From: Micromonospora sp. H61
GTDB lineage: Bacteria > Actinomycetota > Actinomycetes > Mycobacteriales > Micromonosporaceae
Assembly (NCBI RefSeq): GCF_018070325.1
Contig: NZ_JAGPXY010000009.1
Span: forward strand, 56,195-120,194
DNA: 64,000 bases
Reading direction: 5' to 3'
Program-made: the position numbers and the translations under genes
The notes under the pieces: model-generated
The model's input: only the letters and a program-made list of their open reading frames with translations
Database searches by the model: none
What the model was told of the DNA's origin: nothing
In this document: positions 1-8,158 of the stretch, in pieces
Position numbering within the stretch: the first letter of the stretch is position 1
Layout of the letters: each line of letters starts with the position of its first letter

Positions 1-223
1 TGAGGATGTCGTAGTCGGCGAAGTGCACCTGGAAGCTCGACACGCCGGGCAGGGTGCCGGCGGGGGCCCGGATCTCGGCGGGGAAGTTTGGCAGCGTAGA
101 GATGTCGTTGCCGAGCTGCGCCGTCTCCGAGGTGAACCGGTCGCCGGTCAGCTGCATGCCGTCGCCGGAGTCACCGGCGAACCGGATGACCACCCGGTCG
201 AGTTGACGGATCTGCTTGGTCAC
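1..223 (-). CDS. korA: 2-oxoacid:ferredoxin oxidoreductase subunit alpha, N-terminus (partial)
   Basis: First 74 codons of the alpha subunit of a 2-oxoglutarate/2-oxoacid:ferredoxin oxidoreductase; the remainder lies left of the window. The GTG start at 223-221 has a GGTGG Shine-Dalgarno-like stretch just upstream. The protein opens with a basic segment, then [17 protein letters not shown] and [12 protein letters not shown], typical of the gamma-type domain that begins actinobacterial KorA. KorA with KorB decarboxylates 2-oxoglutarate to succinyl-CoA using ferredoxin as electron acceptor, a cytoplasmic TCA-cycle step. It is transcribed away from the surface-protein gene at 504-1982, from which it is separated by a terminator-like hairpin and about 240 bp. 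Confidence 0.85.
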   Translation of the reverse strand, partial: MTKQIRQLDRVVIRFAGDSGDGMQLTGDRFTSETAQLGNDISTLPNFPAEIRAPAGTLPGVSSFQVHFADYDIL

Positions 224-465
224 TGTGCCACCTTCGTTCGCGACTGCGGGGCTTGCCCGGCCACGGAACCTCCTTGACGCAACGCTTCACCGCACCGCCC
301 AGGGCTGGTCCGGCCGCTGTCGTTCCTCACCTGAGAGCCTACGTCTAAGGGAGCCCTAACCATCCCCGGAGGTCCGCCGACTGGGACCGGATCGGGATGC
401 GAAATGCCCACTTCTGTGGGGTTACGCACCGCCCGCCGTAATTCAGATCACCACCGGGTCGCGCC

Positions 466-497
466 GACGACCCCGGCCGCGCGCTGCCGGGGTCGTC
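466..497 (-). terminator. intrinsic terminator-like hairpin after the surface-protein gene
   Basis: A perfect 12-bp inverted repeat (GACGACCCCGGC / GCCGGGGTCGTC) with an 8-base loop begins 7 bases beyond the stop codon of the minus-strand gene 504-1982. There is no long U run, which is usual in high-GC actinobacteria. It separates that gene from korA. Confidence 0.7.
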
Positions 498-503
498 AGT
501 CGA

Positions 504-1982
504 TCAGTCGACCGGGTTGGGCGCGGGCTCGGGCGGCGGACCGCCGAGCCCGCGGCGCAGCGAGGTCGTGGCCAGCGTGAGAGCCAGCACCATCAGCAGC
601 GTGGAGACCGCGATCAGGATGACCGCGGTGCGCTGCACCGAGGTCAACCCGCCGTCCCCGGTCGTGGCGCCGGCGGGCAGTACGCCCTGCGAGCCGGTCG
701 GCGCGGGCGGGGAGACCACCGGCGTGGCCAGTGCGGCCGCCGCGGTGATCCGGAAGCTCATCTGCACCCGACGGGTCGGGCCGCTGCGTGGATCGAGTTG
801 ACCGATCACGGCCCCGGACAGCGGCGCCTCCCGCTGCGCCTGCGGCGTCGCCTCCACCGGTAGCTGCACCTCGGCGGTCGTGCCCGCCAGCACCAGGCCG
901 GCGTCGCAGCGGGTACGCGTCGGGTCGACCGCCACGCAGCCGAGCGGTGGGGTCGGCACGGTCACCCCGGCCGGCAGGACGACCTCGACCCGGCCGGCGG
1001 CGTCCACAGCGCCGGTGTTGCCCAGCCGGAGGGTGAGGGTGCTGGGGCCGCCGCTGATGTCGAAGGGCTCCTCGTCGGCGGCGAGCGCGATCCCGGGCAC
1101 CGGCGGGCCCGCTGGGAAGAGCACCGCGAAGCCCTGGTCGTCGGTCGCCTCCCCGACCGCTCCCGGCGCGTCCGCGATGACCTGGACGGAGCCGCTGAGC
1201 GGCATCTGCTTCCACGCCGTGCCAGCGACCCGCAGCCGGAGCACGGTGCTGAACCGGACGCCCGCTCCGGCGGTCCAGGCACCGCATCGGTACGTCCCAC
1301 CACCGTCGGCGACGCAGCCCTTCGTGCCGGCGTCGGTCAGCCCGGCGGGCAGCGTGTACGAGAGTCGGATCTGTTCCGTGGTGGTACCGGTGTTGTGCAC
1401 CGTGACCTGGAGGGTGGCTGCCGTGCTCGGCGTGTTCCAGTACGCCTCGGTGAGGGTGACGTCGCCGGTGGTGACCTGCACGCCCAGCGGGCTCTGCGGC
1501 GGCGGCGCCGAACCCGGGGCGGGCGGGCGGACCGTCGGCGCCGGCGGCGTTGGCGGGGCCGGGGGTGTCGTCGGTGGCACCGGGGGAGTTGAGCTGGGCG
1601 GTCGGGTGGTGCCACCTGGTGCGGGCGCGCTGGTGGTCGGCGCTGGCGGGATCTCCGGGGCGGTGGTCACCGGCGCCGGTGGCGTCGACTCCGGTGGTGG
1701 TGCGGTGGTCTCCGGTGCCGGGTCGGTCGGCTCCGGTTCACCGCCCGGGTCTTCGGTCGGGGTGGGCTCCTCCGCCGGTGTGGTCGGCGGCCCCTCGCCT
1801 CCCGGTTCGTTGACCGGCTCGGCCGAGGTCGCGACCGGGTCCGCGTCCGGTGCGGCCGCGCTGGCCCACGCCGGCCCCACGGCGAGCGCCGTGAGCAGGC
1901 CGAGCGCGAGCGCGGTCGCCAGCAGGGGCGTGGAACGCCGCCCCTCCGCCCGGTTACCGGGCGATGCCTTCACGCGGGCCAT
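504..1982 (-). CDS. secreted Pro/Thr-rich surface protein with repeated beta-sandwich domains and C-terminal anchor
   Basis: A 492-residue exported protein of unknown function. A signal peptide covers about residues 1-43 (basic start, LLATALALGLLTALAV, then an Ala-rich cleavage area). Residues 45-165 are a long Pro/Thr/Glu-rich linker of the kind that spans the cell wall. Residues 170-400 hold two beta-sandwich repeats resembling DUF11/CARDB-type domains (for example LQVTVHNTGTTTEQIRLSYTLPAG), each with a cysteine pair. A transmembrane helix near residues 448-470 is followed by a short basic and Pro-rich tail. The ATG start has a GGAGG six bases upstream. It is divergent from nuoA. The ligand or partner cannot be guessed from sequence. 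Confidence 0.75.
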   Translation of the reverse strand: MARVKASPGNRAEGRRSTPLLATALALGLLTALAVGPAWASAAAPDADPVATSAEPVNEPGGEGPPTTPAEEPTPTEDPGGEPEPTDPAPETTAPPPESTPPAPVTTAPEIPPAPTTSAPAPGGTTRPPSSTPPVPPTTPPAPPTPPAPTVRPPAPGSAPPPQSPLGVQVTTGDVTLTEAYWNTPSTAATLQVTVHNTGTTTEQIRLSYTLPAGLTDAGTKGCVADGGGTYRCGAWTAGAGVRFSTVLRLRVAGTAWKQMPLSGSVQVIADAPGAVGEATDDQGFAVLFPAGPPVPGIALAADEEPFDISGGPSTLTLRLGNTGAVDAAGRVEVVLPAGVTVPTPPLGCVAVDPTRTRCDAGLVLAGTTAEVQLPVEATPQAQREAPLSGAVIGQLDPRSGPTRRVQMSFRITAAAALATPVVSPPAPTGSQGVLPAGATTGDGGLTSVQRTAVILIAVSTLLMVLALTLATTSLRRGLGGPPPEPAPNPVD

Positions 1983-2098
1983 CTGTCCTCCGGTGACATG
2001 GGTGGGTGTCCAATATTCGGTAACAGTTGCCCCGGTGCACTAGTCCCATCTGGAAACAAATCCGTAACGTGTTTGGGACGACCCCTCCGGGCGGACGG

Positions 2099-2104
2099 TA
2101 GGCT
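2099..2104 (+). promoter_or_regulatory. -10 element (TAGGCT) of a leaderless nuoA promoter
   Basis: TAGGCT lies 7 bases before the nuoA GTG, so transcription should start at the start codon. A TTGGGA at 2073-2078 is a possible -35, but its 20-base spacing is long. Confidence 0.55.
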
Positions 2105-2111
2105 CCCGACT

Positions 2112-2489
2112 GTGAACGGATACCTGGGCTCGTACGCGACGCTCGGGCTCCTGCTGCTCGCCAGCGTTGTCTTCTTCGTTACGGCGTTCTCGGCCAACCG
2201 GGTGTTACGCCCGGCGCGTCCGGCCGACCCGCCGGGCAAGCGGGCCAGCTACGAGTGCGGGCTCGACCCGGTCGGCGCCGACTGGGCGCAGATGCAGATC
2301 CGCTACTACGTGTACGCCTACCTCTACGTCCTGTTCGCGGTCGAGGCGGTGTTCCTCTTTCCCTGGGCGGTGGTCTTCGACCGGCCGGGCTTCGGTCTGG
2401 TGACGGTGGTGGAGATGGCGGTGTTCGTGGCCGTGCTCGCGCTCGGCATCCTCTACGCCTGGCGTAGGAACATCCTCCGCTGGACCTGA
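2112..2489 (+). CDS. nuoA: NADH-quinone oxidoreductase subunit A (orphan nuoA)
   Basis: A 125-residue inner-membrane subunit A of complex I, which helps form the membrane arm that couples NADH oxidation to proton pumping. Three helices are visible (residues about 6-26, 63-84, 92-113), and the family signature YECGLDPVG with the conserved Cys lies on the loop between helices 1 and 2. The GTG start fits a leaderless promoter (TAGGCT 7 bases upstream). No other nuo gene follows: the next gene is folP2 on the other strand. It is therefore a stand-alone copy close to korA, perhaps a remnant of the second partial nuo cluster that lies near kor genes in some streptomycetes (recalled, not checked). 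Confidence 0.88.
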   Translation: MNGYLGSYATLGLLLLASVVFFVTAFSANRVLRPARPADPPGKRASYECGLDPVGADWAQMQIRYYVYAYLYVLFAVEAVFLFPWAVVFDRPGFGLVTVVEMAVFVAVLALGILYAWRRNILRWT

Positions 2490-2556
2490 GCGCCACTGCC
2501 TCCGGCGATCGTGTCGGTCCGTCCGGCCGTTCGCGGTCGGTTACGGCGACGACCGG

Positions 2557-3426
2557 TCAGGCGAGCCCTCGGCGGGTGGCAGTGGGCGGGCGGTCGCCTC
2601 GGATCGAGGCCACCATGTCCAGCACCCGGCGGGTCGGGCCGACCTGGTGGGCCCGGAAGACCCGGGCGCCCGACCAGGCCGAGACGGCCGTCGCGGCGAG
2701 CGTCCCCTCCAGCCGTTCGGCCACCGGCAGGCCCAACGTCTCACCGATGAAGTCCTTGTTGGAGAGCGCCACCAGCACCGGCCAGCCGGTCGCGGTCAGC
2801 TCGTCCAGTCGGCGGGTGATCTCCAGCGAGTGCCGGGTGTTCTTGCCGAAGTCGTGCGCCGGGTCGATGAGGATGCCGTCGGGGCGTACCCCTGCCGCCA
2901 CCGCGCCCTCGGCGAGCCCGGTCACCGTCGCGACCACGTCGGCGACCACGTCGGTGAAGGCTGCCCGGTGCGGCCTGGTCCGCGGCGTCAGCCCGCCGGC
3001 GTGCGAACAGACCAGGCCGGCGCCGGTCCGGGCGGCCACCCGGACCAACGCCGGGTCGACGCCCGACCAGGTGTCGTTGAGGAGGTCGGCCCCGGCCGCC
3101 ACGGCCTCCGTCGCCACCTCGGCCCGCCAGGTGTCGATGGAGATCACCACCTCCGGAAACGCGGCTCGGACGGCGGCGATGGTGTCCACCGTGCGCCGGA
3201 TCTCCTCGGCGACGTCCACGTCCGCGCCGGGGCCGGCCTTGACGCCGCCGATGTCGATGATGGCCGCGCCCTCGTCCACCGCCCGCTCCACAGCGCGAAG
3301 AGCGCTGTCCGCGGCGTAGGTGGCCCCGCGGTCGAAGAACGAGTCCGGCGTGCGGTTGATGATCGCCATCACCACCAGCTCGCCGGGGGCGAACGTGTGC
3401 CCACCCAGCCGAAGCGCCCCGGCCAT
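2557..3426 (-). CDS. folP2: dihydropteroate synthase homologue, FolP2 type
   Basis: A 289-residue TIM-barrel protein related to dihydropteroate synthase. It keeps NRTPDSFFDRG (pterin loop), SIDTWRAEVA, a SNKDFIG motif with the conserved lysine, and a terminal FRAHQVGPTRRVLD. The usual DIGGESTRPG reads DIGGVKAGPG and the usual NDVSGG reads NDTWSG, as in mycobacterial FolP2, which is reported not to act as a true DHPS. The function is therefore uncertain; folate synthesis probably relies on another folP. The ATG at 3426 was chosen for its GGAGG five bases upstream over a GTG seven codons earlier. The order folP2, DivIVA-domain protein, tag recalls the mycobacterial Rv1207-Rv1210 region, here without gpgS between. 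Confidence 0.82.
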   Translation of the reverse strand: MAGALRLGGHTFAPGELVVMAIINRTPDSFFDRGATYAADSALRAVERAVDEGAAIIDIGGVKAGPGADVDVAEEIRRTVDTIAAVRAAFPEVVISIDTWRAEVATEAVAAGADLLNDTWSGVDPALVRVAARTGAGLVCSHAGGLTPRTRPHRAAFTDVVADVVATVTGLAEGAVAAGVRPDGILIDPAHDFGKNTRHSLEITRRLDELTATGWPVLVALSNKDFIGETLGLPVAERLEGTLAATAVSAWSGARVFRAHQVGPTRRVLDMVASIRGDRPPTATRRGLA

Positions 3427-3582
3427 GCCCGCCTCCTGGAAGTTCACGCCGTCGCCGCCGCGTCGGCCGGTCCCGACGCTAGTCGGTCGCCCGTCCACGA
3501 TTCCGGCCGGGCGTCGGCACCGATCGTGATCGAGGCGGGTGGCGGGGTCGCTCCCGGCCGGCTGCCATGCCACGATCAGTAC

Positions 3583-4215
3583 ATGGGTCAGCTTCTGCTC
3601 CTCCTGGTTGTGGCGTTGACCGTCGCGGCGGTGATATTCGGCGTGACGGTGCTGGTCAGCGGGCGTGATCCCGGCCTGGTGCCGGCCGAGCCGGATTCGC
3701 AGGCCGTGGCGTTGCCGGGCACCCGCCCGTTGCGCGAATCCGACGTGGGGGCGGTCCGTTTCGACACCGGGTTGCGCGGGTACCGGATGGACCAGGTCGA
3801 TCAGGCGTTGCGCCGTGCCGCCTACGACATCGGTTACAAGTCCGAGCTGATCGGCGTACTGGAGTCGGAGGTCATCGCCTTGCGTGAGGGGCGCACCGAC
3901 GATGCGGACGTGCTGCGGCAGGCCCGCGAGCAGTCCGCCAGCAAGGTGGCTCCCGCGGAAGCGGCTGAGCCGGGCGAGGCGGCCGAGCCGGGCGAGGCAG
4001 TGGATTCGGGTAAAGACGTGCCGCTGACCGGCGAGGCGGGCTCGGCCCCGGTCGGCTCGACGACTCCCGGCCCGTTGCCCGCCGCCAGCTCGTCCCCGGC
4101 GGATTCCGACGGGGTGGCTCCCGCCGCCGCGCCCGCCGACGACGAGTCGGCCGATCGCGAGCAGACCGCCGGCACCGAGCAGCGCGACGCGGTGGTTCGG
4201 TCGGAGTCGGCGTGA
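3583..4215 (+). CDS. DivIVA-domain membrane-associated protein
   Basis: A 210-residue protein with an N-terminal transmembrane helix (about residues 3-25), then a DivIVA-type segment (VRFDTGLRGYRMDQVDQALR, residues 60-85) followed by a helical stretch with heptad character to about residue 125. The last 80 residues are an acidic Ala/Pro/Glu-rich tail with an imperfect repeat (AAEPGE). DivIVA domains bind curved membrane and recruit pole- or septum-associated proteins, so a role at the cell periphery is plausible. The stop codon overlaps the start of the SRPBCC gene by four bases (GTGA), so the two are translationally coupled. Confidence 0.75.
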   Translation: MGQLLLLLVVALTVAAVIFGVTVLVSGRDPGLVPAEPDSQAVALPGTRPLRESDVGAVRFDTGLRGYRMDQVDQALRRAAYDIGYKSELIGVLESEVIALREGRTDDADVLRQAREQSASKVAPAEAAEPGEAAEPGEAVDSGKDVPLTGEAGSAPVGSTTPGPLPAASSSPADSDGVAPAAAPADDESADREQTAGTEQRDAVVRSESA

Positions 4216-4709
4216 CCGAGCCGGAGGGCGCTGACGATCTTCGCGACGCGGCCCGACCCGGCGCCGGTGAGGTGACCGCCACGGTGATCGTCGAGGCCCC
4301 GGCGGCGCGGGTGTTCGCCGCGCTGCTCGCCTGGGAACGTCAGTCCGACTGGATCCCGTTCACCCGCGTCCGGGTGGTCGAGGGCGACGGGCGCGAGGGC
4401 AGCCGGATCGAGGCGGTGACCGCGCTCGGCCGGGCGACGCTGCGCGACGAGATGCGGGTGGTCCGGGTCGACGAGCCGTACGAGATCGGCGTCGTGCACC
4501 ACGGCCAGCTGCTGCGTGGCCCGGGGGTGCTGCGCTGCACCCAGCTGGACCGGGACCGCACCCAGGTCGTCTGGCACGAGTGGTTCCACCTGCCGGGCGG
4601 TCGGGCCGGTCGGCTGGCCTGGCCGGTGCTCTGGCCCGGCTCCAAGCTCGGCCTCACCCAGGCGCTGAAGAGGTTTGCCCGTCTGGTCGAGCAGGGCCGG
4701 CTGCCCTGA
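4212..4709 (+). CDS. SRPBCC (START-like) family protein
   Basis: A 165-residue single-domain protein of the polyketide cyclase/SRPBCC fold. The N-terminal strand (TATVIVEAPAARVFAALLAW) followed by W..FTRVRVVEGDGREGSRIEAVT and a C-terminal helix (LGLTQALKRFARLVEQ) are typical. Such proteins bind hydrophobic ligands in a helix-grip cavity; the ligand here is unknown. The GTG start overlaps the stop of the DivIVA-domain gene, so the two form one operon. Its 3' end overlaps by 56 bases the end of the convergent sterol-desaturase-family gene. Confidence 0.75.
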   Translation: MTEPEGADDLRDAARPGAGEVTATVIVEAPAARVFAALLAWERQSDWIPFTRVRVVEGDGREGSRIEAVTALGRATLRDEMRVVRVDEPYEIGVVHHGQLLRGPGVLRCTQLDRDRTQVVWHEWFHLPGGRAGRLAWPVLWPGSKLGLTQALKRFARLVEQGRLP

Positions 4710-5550
4710 CCGGCGAGCCCGGTGCCGGCTGCCAGCCGGGTGCGCGGAAGAGATGCCCGACCCGGTGCCGCCAGGTCACCGCGGCGCGCACGTCCCGGGC
4801 GATCGAGGCGTACTCGTGGAAGGCCACCCGGACCGGGTTGTAGCTGCCGAGGTTCTTGGTCAGGCCGTACACGCAACGTTCCCGTTCCGGCGCGAACGAC
4901 TTGAAGAGCCGGTCCCAGACGATCAGGATGCCGCCGAAGTTGCGGTCCAGGTAGCTGCCCTGCGACGCGTGGTGCACCCGGTGGTGCGACGGGGTGTTGA
5001 ACACCGCCTCGTACCAGCGCGGCATCTTCTCGATCCGCTCGGTGTGGATCCAGAACTGGTAGAGCAGGTTGACCGAGCCGCAGAACGCGACCACGGCCGG
5101 GTGGACGCCGGCCACGATCAGCGGAATGTAGAACACCCAACTGGTAAGGCCGGTCCATGGCTGGCGCAGCGCTGTGGAGAGGTTGAACCGCTGCGACGAG
5201 TGGTGCACCACGTGCGAGGCCCAGAGGATGCGGATCACGTGGTGGCCGCGGTGCGACCAGTAGTAGCAGAAGTCCTGCGCGAGCAGGATCAGCGGCCAGG
5301 TCCACCAGAGTTCGGCGACCCGCAGCGGGGTGAGCGCGTAGAGCAGCGCGTACGCGGCGGCGATCGGCACCTTCCAGAGCAGGTCGGCGAAGATGCTGCC
5401 CAGCCCCATCGTCAGGCTGGTCGCTGTGTCGGCGCCGCCGTAGCCGACCTCGTCGTCGTCGCGGTGCAGCAGGTAGGAGACCCGCTCCAGCACGATGAGC
5501 AGCACGAAGGCCGGGATCGACCAGGCGATGACGTCCGGGAACTCCTTCAC
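4654..5550 (-). CDS. sterol desaturase/fatty acid hydroxylase family protein
   Basis: A 298-residue integral membrane di-iron enzyme of the fatty-acid hydroxylase superfamily. The three histidine clusters that hold the iron are present: SHRGHH, HVVHHSS and HHRVHH. Several hydrophobic segments precede and separate them. These enzymes hydroxylate or desaturate lipids or carotenoids; the substrate is not evident. The start was placed at the GTG at 5550, preceded by GGAGG at good distance, rather than further upstream where the reading frame is poor in family-like sequence. The gene overlaps the SRPBCC gene tail-to-tail. A 16-bp operator-like site at 5603-5618 lies 53 bp upstream and has a near-identical twin before the phosphopantetheinyl transferase. 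Confidence 0.8.
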   Translation of the reverse strand: MKEFPDVIAWSIPAFVLLIVLERVSYLLHRDDDEVGYGGADTATSLTMGLGSIFADLLWKVPIAAAYALLYALTPLRVAELWWTWPLILLAQDFCYYWSHRGHHVIRILWASHVVHHSSQRFNLSTALRQPWTGLTSWVFYIPLIVAGVHPAVVAFCGSVNLLYQFWIHTERIEKMPRWYEAVFNTPSHHRVHHASQGSYLDRNFGGILIVWDRLFKSFAPERERCVYGLTKNLGSYNPVRVAFHEYASIARDVRAAVTWRHRVGHLFRAPGWQPAPGSPVRAAGPARPDGQTSSAPG

Positions 5551-5602
5551 CGCGTGGCCTCCGCTCGCCGTCACCGGTCGGGGCGCACCGTCGGGTGACC
5601 TC

Positions 5603-5618
5603 GACCTACCGGTCGGTA
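5603..5618. promoter_or_regulatory. operator-like site GACCTACCGGTCGGTA
   Basis: This 16-mer differs by one base from 58222-58237. Its core (TACCGGTCGGTA) is an imperfect dyad of the type bound by TetR-family repressors. It sits in the divergent gap between the sterol-desaturase-family gene and tag. Confidence 0.4.
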
Positions 5619-5674
5619 ACAAGCACCATAGGCAGCCGGGCGGCCGGTGGCAATGGGCTGTCGGACGGATGCCC

Positions 5675-5680
5675 TAGCGT
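5675..5680 (+). promoter_or_regulatory. -10 element (TAGCGT) of a leaderless tag promoter
   Basis: TAGCGT lies 7 bases before the GTG of tag, so the transcript is predicted to begin at the start codon. Confidence 0.55.
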
Positions 5681-5687
5681 GTACGAG

Positions 5688-6269
5688 GTGACTGACCTGG
5701 TGATCGGCGCGGATGGGCTGGCTCGCTGCGCCTGGGGGTCGAGCACCCCCGACTACGCCATCTACCACGACACGGAGTGGGGGCGGCCGCTGCGCGGCGA
5801 CGACGCGCTCTACGAGCGGATGACGCTGGAGGCGTTCCAGTCCGGGTTGTCCTGGCTGACCATCCTGCGCAAGCGTCCGGCGTTCCGGCTGGCCTTCGAC
5901 GAGTTCCACATCCCGACCGTCGCCCGCTACGACGACGCCGACGTCACCCGGCTGCTCGCCGACGCCGGCATCGTCCGCAACCGGGCCAAGATCGAGGCGG
6001 CGATCGCCAACGCCCGCGCCGCACTGGAGCTGCCGGAGGGTCTGTCCGCCCTGCTCTGGTCCTTCGCGCCGGAGCCCCGGCCAACTCGCCCCGCCTCGTT
6101 CGCCGAGCTGGCACCGATCACCCCGGAGTCCACGGCGATGGCCAAGGCACTCAAGAAACGCGGCTTCCGGTTCGTCGGCCCGACCACCGCCTACGCGCTG
6201 ATGCAGGCCACCGGGATGGTCGACGATCACATCGTCGGCTGTCACGTCACCCTCCCACCGGCGACGTGA
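5688..6269 (+). CDS. tag: DNA-3-methyladenine glycosylase I
   Basis: A 193-residue base-excision repair enzyme that removes 3-methyladenine from alkylated DNA. Family marks are RCAWGSSTPDYAIYHDTEWG at the N-terminus (conserved Trp, Tyr, His and Glu around the zinc and lesion pockets), FQSGLSWLTILRKR, and the C-terminal KKRGFRFVGPTTAYALMQATG followed by VDDHIVGC with its zinc-ligand His and Cys. Length matches E. coli Tag. The GTG start at 5688 sits 7 bases after a TAGCGT box, indicating a leaderless message; the frame stays open upstream, but without conserved residues. The next gene begins four bases after the stop. Confidence 0.93.
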   Translation: MTDLVIGADGLARCAWGSSTPDYAIYHDTEWGRPLRGDDALYERMTLEAFQSGLSWLTILRKRPAFRLAFDEFHIPTVARYDDADVTRLLADAGIVRNRAKIEAAIANARAALELPEGLSALLWSFAPEPRPTRPASFAELAPITPESTAMAKALKKRGFRFVGPTTAYALMQATGMVDDHIVGCHVTLPPAT

Positions 6270-6273
6270 TGAG

Positions 6274-6906
6274 ATGGCAGGCATGACGACCGAGACCGCG
6301 CACCGGGCCGGTGCGGCCGGCAACGCCGACGGGGTGGGCACCTGGGCGGTGCTGCTGCCCGCCGAACGGTACGAGGCCGAGCGGCTCGTGCACCACGACA
6401 CGCTGGAGCTGACCGGGCTGACCGACGTCGCCCGGCCAGGGCTGGGCGACCAGGTGGCCGTGCTTGTCGACGCGCCGCCACGGCTGGTGGCCCTCGGCCG
6501 GGTCACCGCACCGGGACGACGCCACCGCGAAGACCCGGACGACCCGCAGTCCCCGGTCGAGCCGGGCACGCTCGTCGTCGCGTACACCCGGCGGGCCTTC
6601 GACGAGCCGGTGCCGGCCGACCTGCTGACGCTCGACGGGCCGGTCACCGCGGTGGAGCCGGCGGCCTTCCGGGCGCTGGCCGACCAGCTCGGCCCGCCTC
6701 CGGCGCGGCGCACCTGGCTGGTCAGCCTCGACCTGCCGATCGAGGCCGGCACACCGGCCGAGGCGGTACGGCTGTTCTGGTCCTACGTGCAGGAGCTGGG
6801 CCCGCGTGAGCTGCCCGCCTTCGTCTCGCCGGCCGGCGACGAGCTGGCCATGCAGGCGTTCGTGCTGGGCGAGCAGGCCAACCAGGACCCGGAAGAGGAC
6901 GACTAG
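6274..6906 (+). CDS. conserved hypothetical protein
   Basis: A 210-residue soluble, acidic protein with no signal peptide or membrane helix. I do not recognise a named family. It has alternating strand-like segments (for example TWAVLLPAERYEAERLV and TWLVSLDLPIEAGTPAEAVRLFWSYVQEL) and an acidic C-terminus (DPEEDD). The ATG at 6274 or the ATG nine bases later could be used; neither has a strong Shine-Dalgarno sequence. It begins 4 bases after tag and is probably co-transcribed with it. Its stop codon overlaps by four bases that of the convergent DUF1501 gene. Confidence 0.6.
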   Translation: MAGMTTETAHRAGAAGNADGVGTWAVLLPAERYEAERLVHHDTLELTGLTDVARPGLGDQVAVLVDAPPRLVALGRVTAPGRRHREDPDDPQSPVEPGTLVVAYTRRAFDEPVPADLLTLDGPVTAVEPAAFRALADQLGPPPARRTWLVSLDLPIEAGTPAEAVRLFWSYVQELGPRELPAFVSPAGDELAMQAFVLGEQANQDPEEDD

Positions 6907-8144
6907 AAGAGCTTGTCCACTCGTCCCCGCCAGTCGGCGAGGATGGGGCCCGGGTCGGTGTCCAGCACCCGCTCCAGCAGCGTGGCGTAGACGTCCCGGA
7001 AGTCGGTGGTGTATTTCAGGTCGCCGTCGTCGAGGTCGGTGAGGCTCGGTGGTGCGCCGTGCCAGCCGCCCCGGACGCCCGCGCCGAGCAGCAGCACGTC
7101 CGAGGCGGTGCCGTGGTCGGTGCCGTCCGAGGCGTTGGCCCGTACCCGACGGCCGAACTCGGAGTAGACCGCCACCACCACCTTTCGGCCCGCCTCGGTG
7201 CGACTCATCCGGTCGGCGAACCCGGTCAACGCCCGGTCCAGCTGACCCAGCAGGACGGCCTGCAACTGCTTCTCGTCGGCGTGCGTGTCGAAGCCACCCA
7301 ACGACACCGAGAAGACCCGGGTGGACACTCCCGCCTCGACGCACTGCGCCACCAGGTCGAGCTGCGCGTCCAGTGGGGTGCGGGCCCCGCCGGTGGCCGT
7401 CGCGGGCGCCTGTTCGCCGTCCGGGTCCGTCGTGTCCGGGTCGGCGGAGTCGCGTACCTGGCGGATCATCTCGTCCACCGACCGCAGGTCGGCGAAGCAG
7501 GCGGCGGCCCGACCCCGGGCCGCCGACTCGCCCGCCTCGGCGGCGGCGAACGCGGTCAGTGTTGCCGCGGGCAGCCCCTTTGCGGCCTTCCGGTCGGTCA
7601 CCGGCACGGCCGCGCCGGCGCTCTGGGCCCCGGCCAGCAGCGGTGGCAGCGCCGGCTCGAAGGAGACCGCCAGCCGGGGATCACCGCCGGCGCGGTCCAG
7701 CCACCGCCCGAGCCAGCCGGTGTTGCCGGGCCGGTCCGGTTGCGCGGTGTGCCAGATGTCCATCGAACGGAAGTGGCTGCGGTCCGGCTTCGGGTAGCCG
7801 ACTCCGCGCACGATCGCCAGCCCACCGCCGGACCAGCGCTGGTGCAGGCCGGCCAGCGCCGGGTTGAGGCCGAAGCCGTCGTCCAACCGCCGCACCTCCC
7901 CGTCCGGGTACGCCAGCTCCGGGCGTGCCGCCCGGTAGGCCGGGTCGCCGTACGGAATGACGGTGTTGAGCCCGTCATTGCCGCCGTAGAGGGTCACCAG
8001 CACCAGGGTGCGGGACTGCGGGTCGCGGTCCCCGCTGGTGTCCAGCAGGTCCCGCAGGCTGTACGCGCCGGCCCCGGCGGCCAACGCGCCCGCGCCGACC
8101 ACCCCGCTGGTCAGCAGGAACCTGCGTCGGGTCAGGGTGTCCAT
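6903..8144 (-). CDS. DUF1501 family protein with Tat signal
   Basis: A 413-residue exported protein of the DUF1501 family (alkaline-phosphatase-like fold). It starts with a twin-arginine signal (TRRRFLLTSG, then a hydrophobic Ala/Gly stretch). Family features are VLVTLYGGNDGLNTVIPYGD near residue 48, DRSHFRSMDIWHTAQ, FDTHADE and SEFGRRVRANASDGTDHGTASDVL. Members are predicted hydrolases, often sulfatase-like, with unknown substrates. It lies 14 bases downstream of the DUF1800 gene and forms an operon with it; the two families are almost always paired, and presumably their products act together outside the membrane. Confidence 0.85.
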   Translation of the reverse strand: MDTLTRRRFLLTSGVVGAGALAAGAGAYSLRDLLDTSGDRDPQSRTLVLVTLYGGNDGLNTVIPYGDPAYRAARPELAYPDGEVRRLDDGFGLNPALAGLHQRWSGGGLAIVRGVGYPKPDRSHFRSMDIWHTAQPDRPGNTGWLGRWLDRAGGDPRLAVSFEPALPPLLAGAQSAGAAVPVTDRKAAKGLPAATLTAFAAAEAGESAARGRAAACFADLRSVDEMIRQVRDSADPDTTDPDGEQAPATATGGARTPLDAQLDLVAQCVEAGVSTRVFSVSLGGFDTHADEKQLQAVLLGQLDRALTGFADRMSRTEAGRKVVVAVYSEFGRRVRANASDGTDHGTASDVLLLGAGVRGGWHGAPPSLTDLDDGDLKYTTDFRDVYATLLERVLDTDPGPILADWRGRVDKLF

Positions 8145-8158
8145 GTCGACTCCTCCGC

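Noticed and set aside
880..2043. Long open frame on the plus strand opposite the surface-protein gene, rich in Gly, Val and Ser
   Set aside because: It is the complement of the Pro/Thr-rich linker. The minus-strand protein has a signal peptide, ribosome site and terminator; this frame has none of these.
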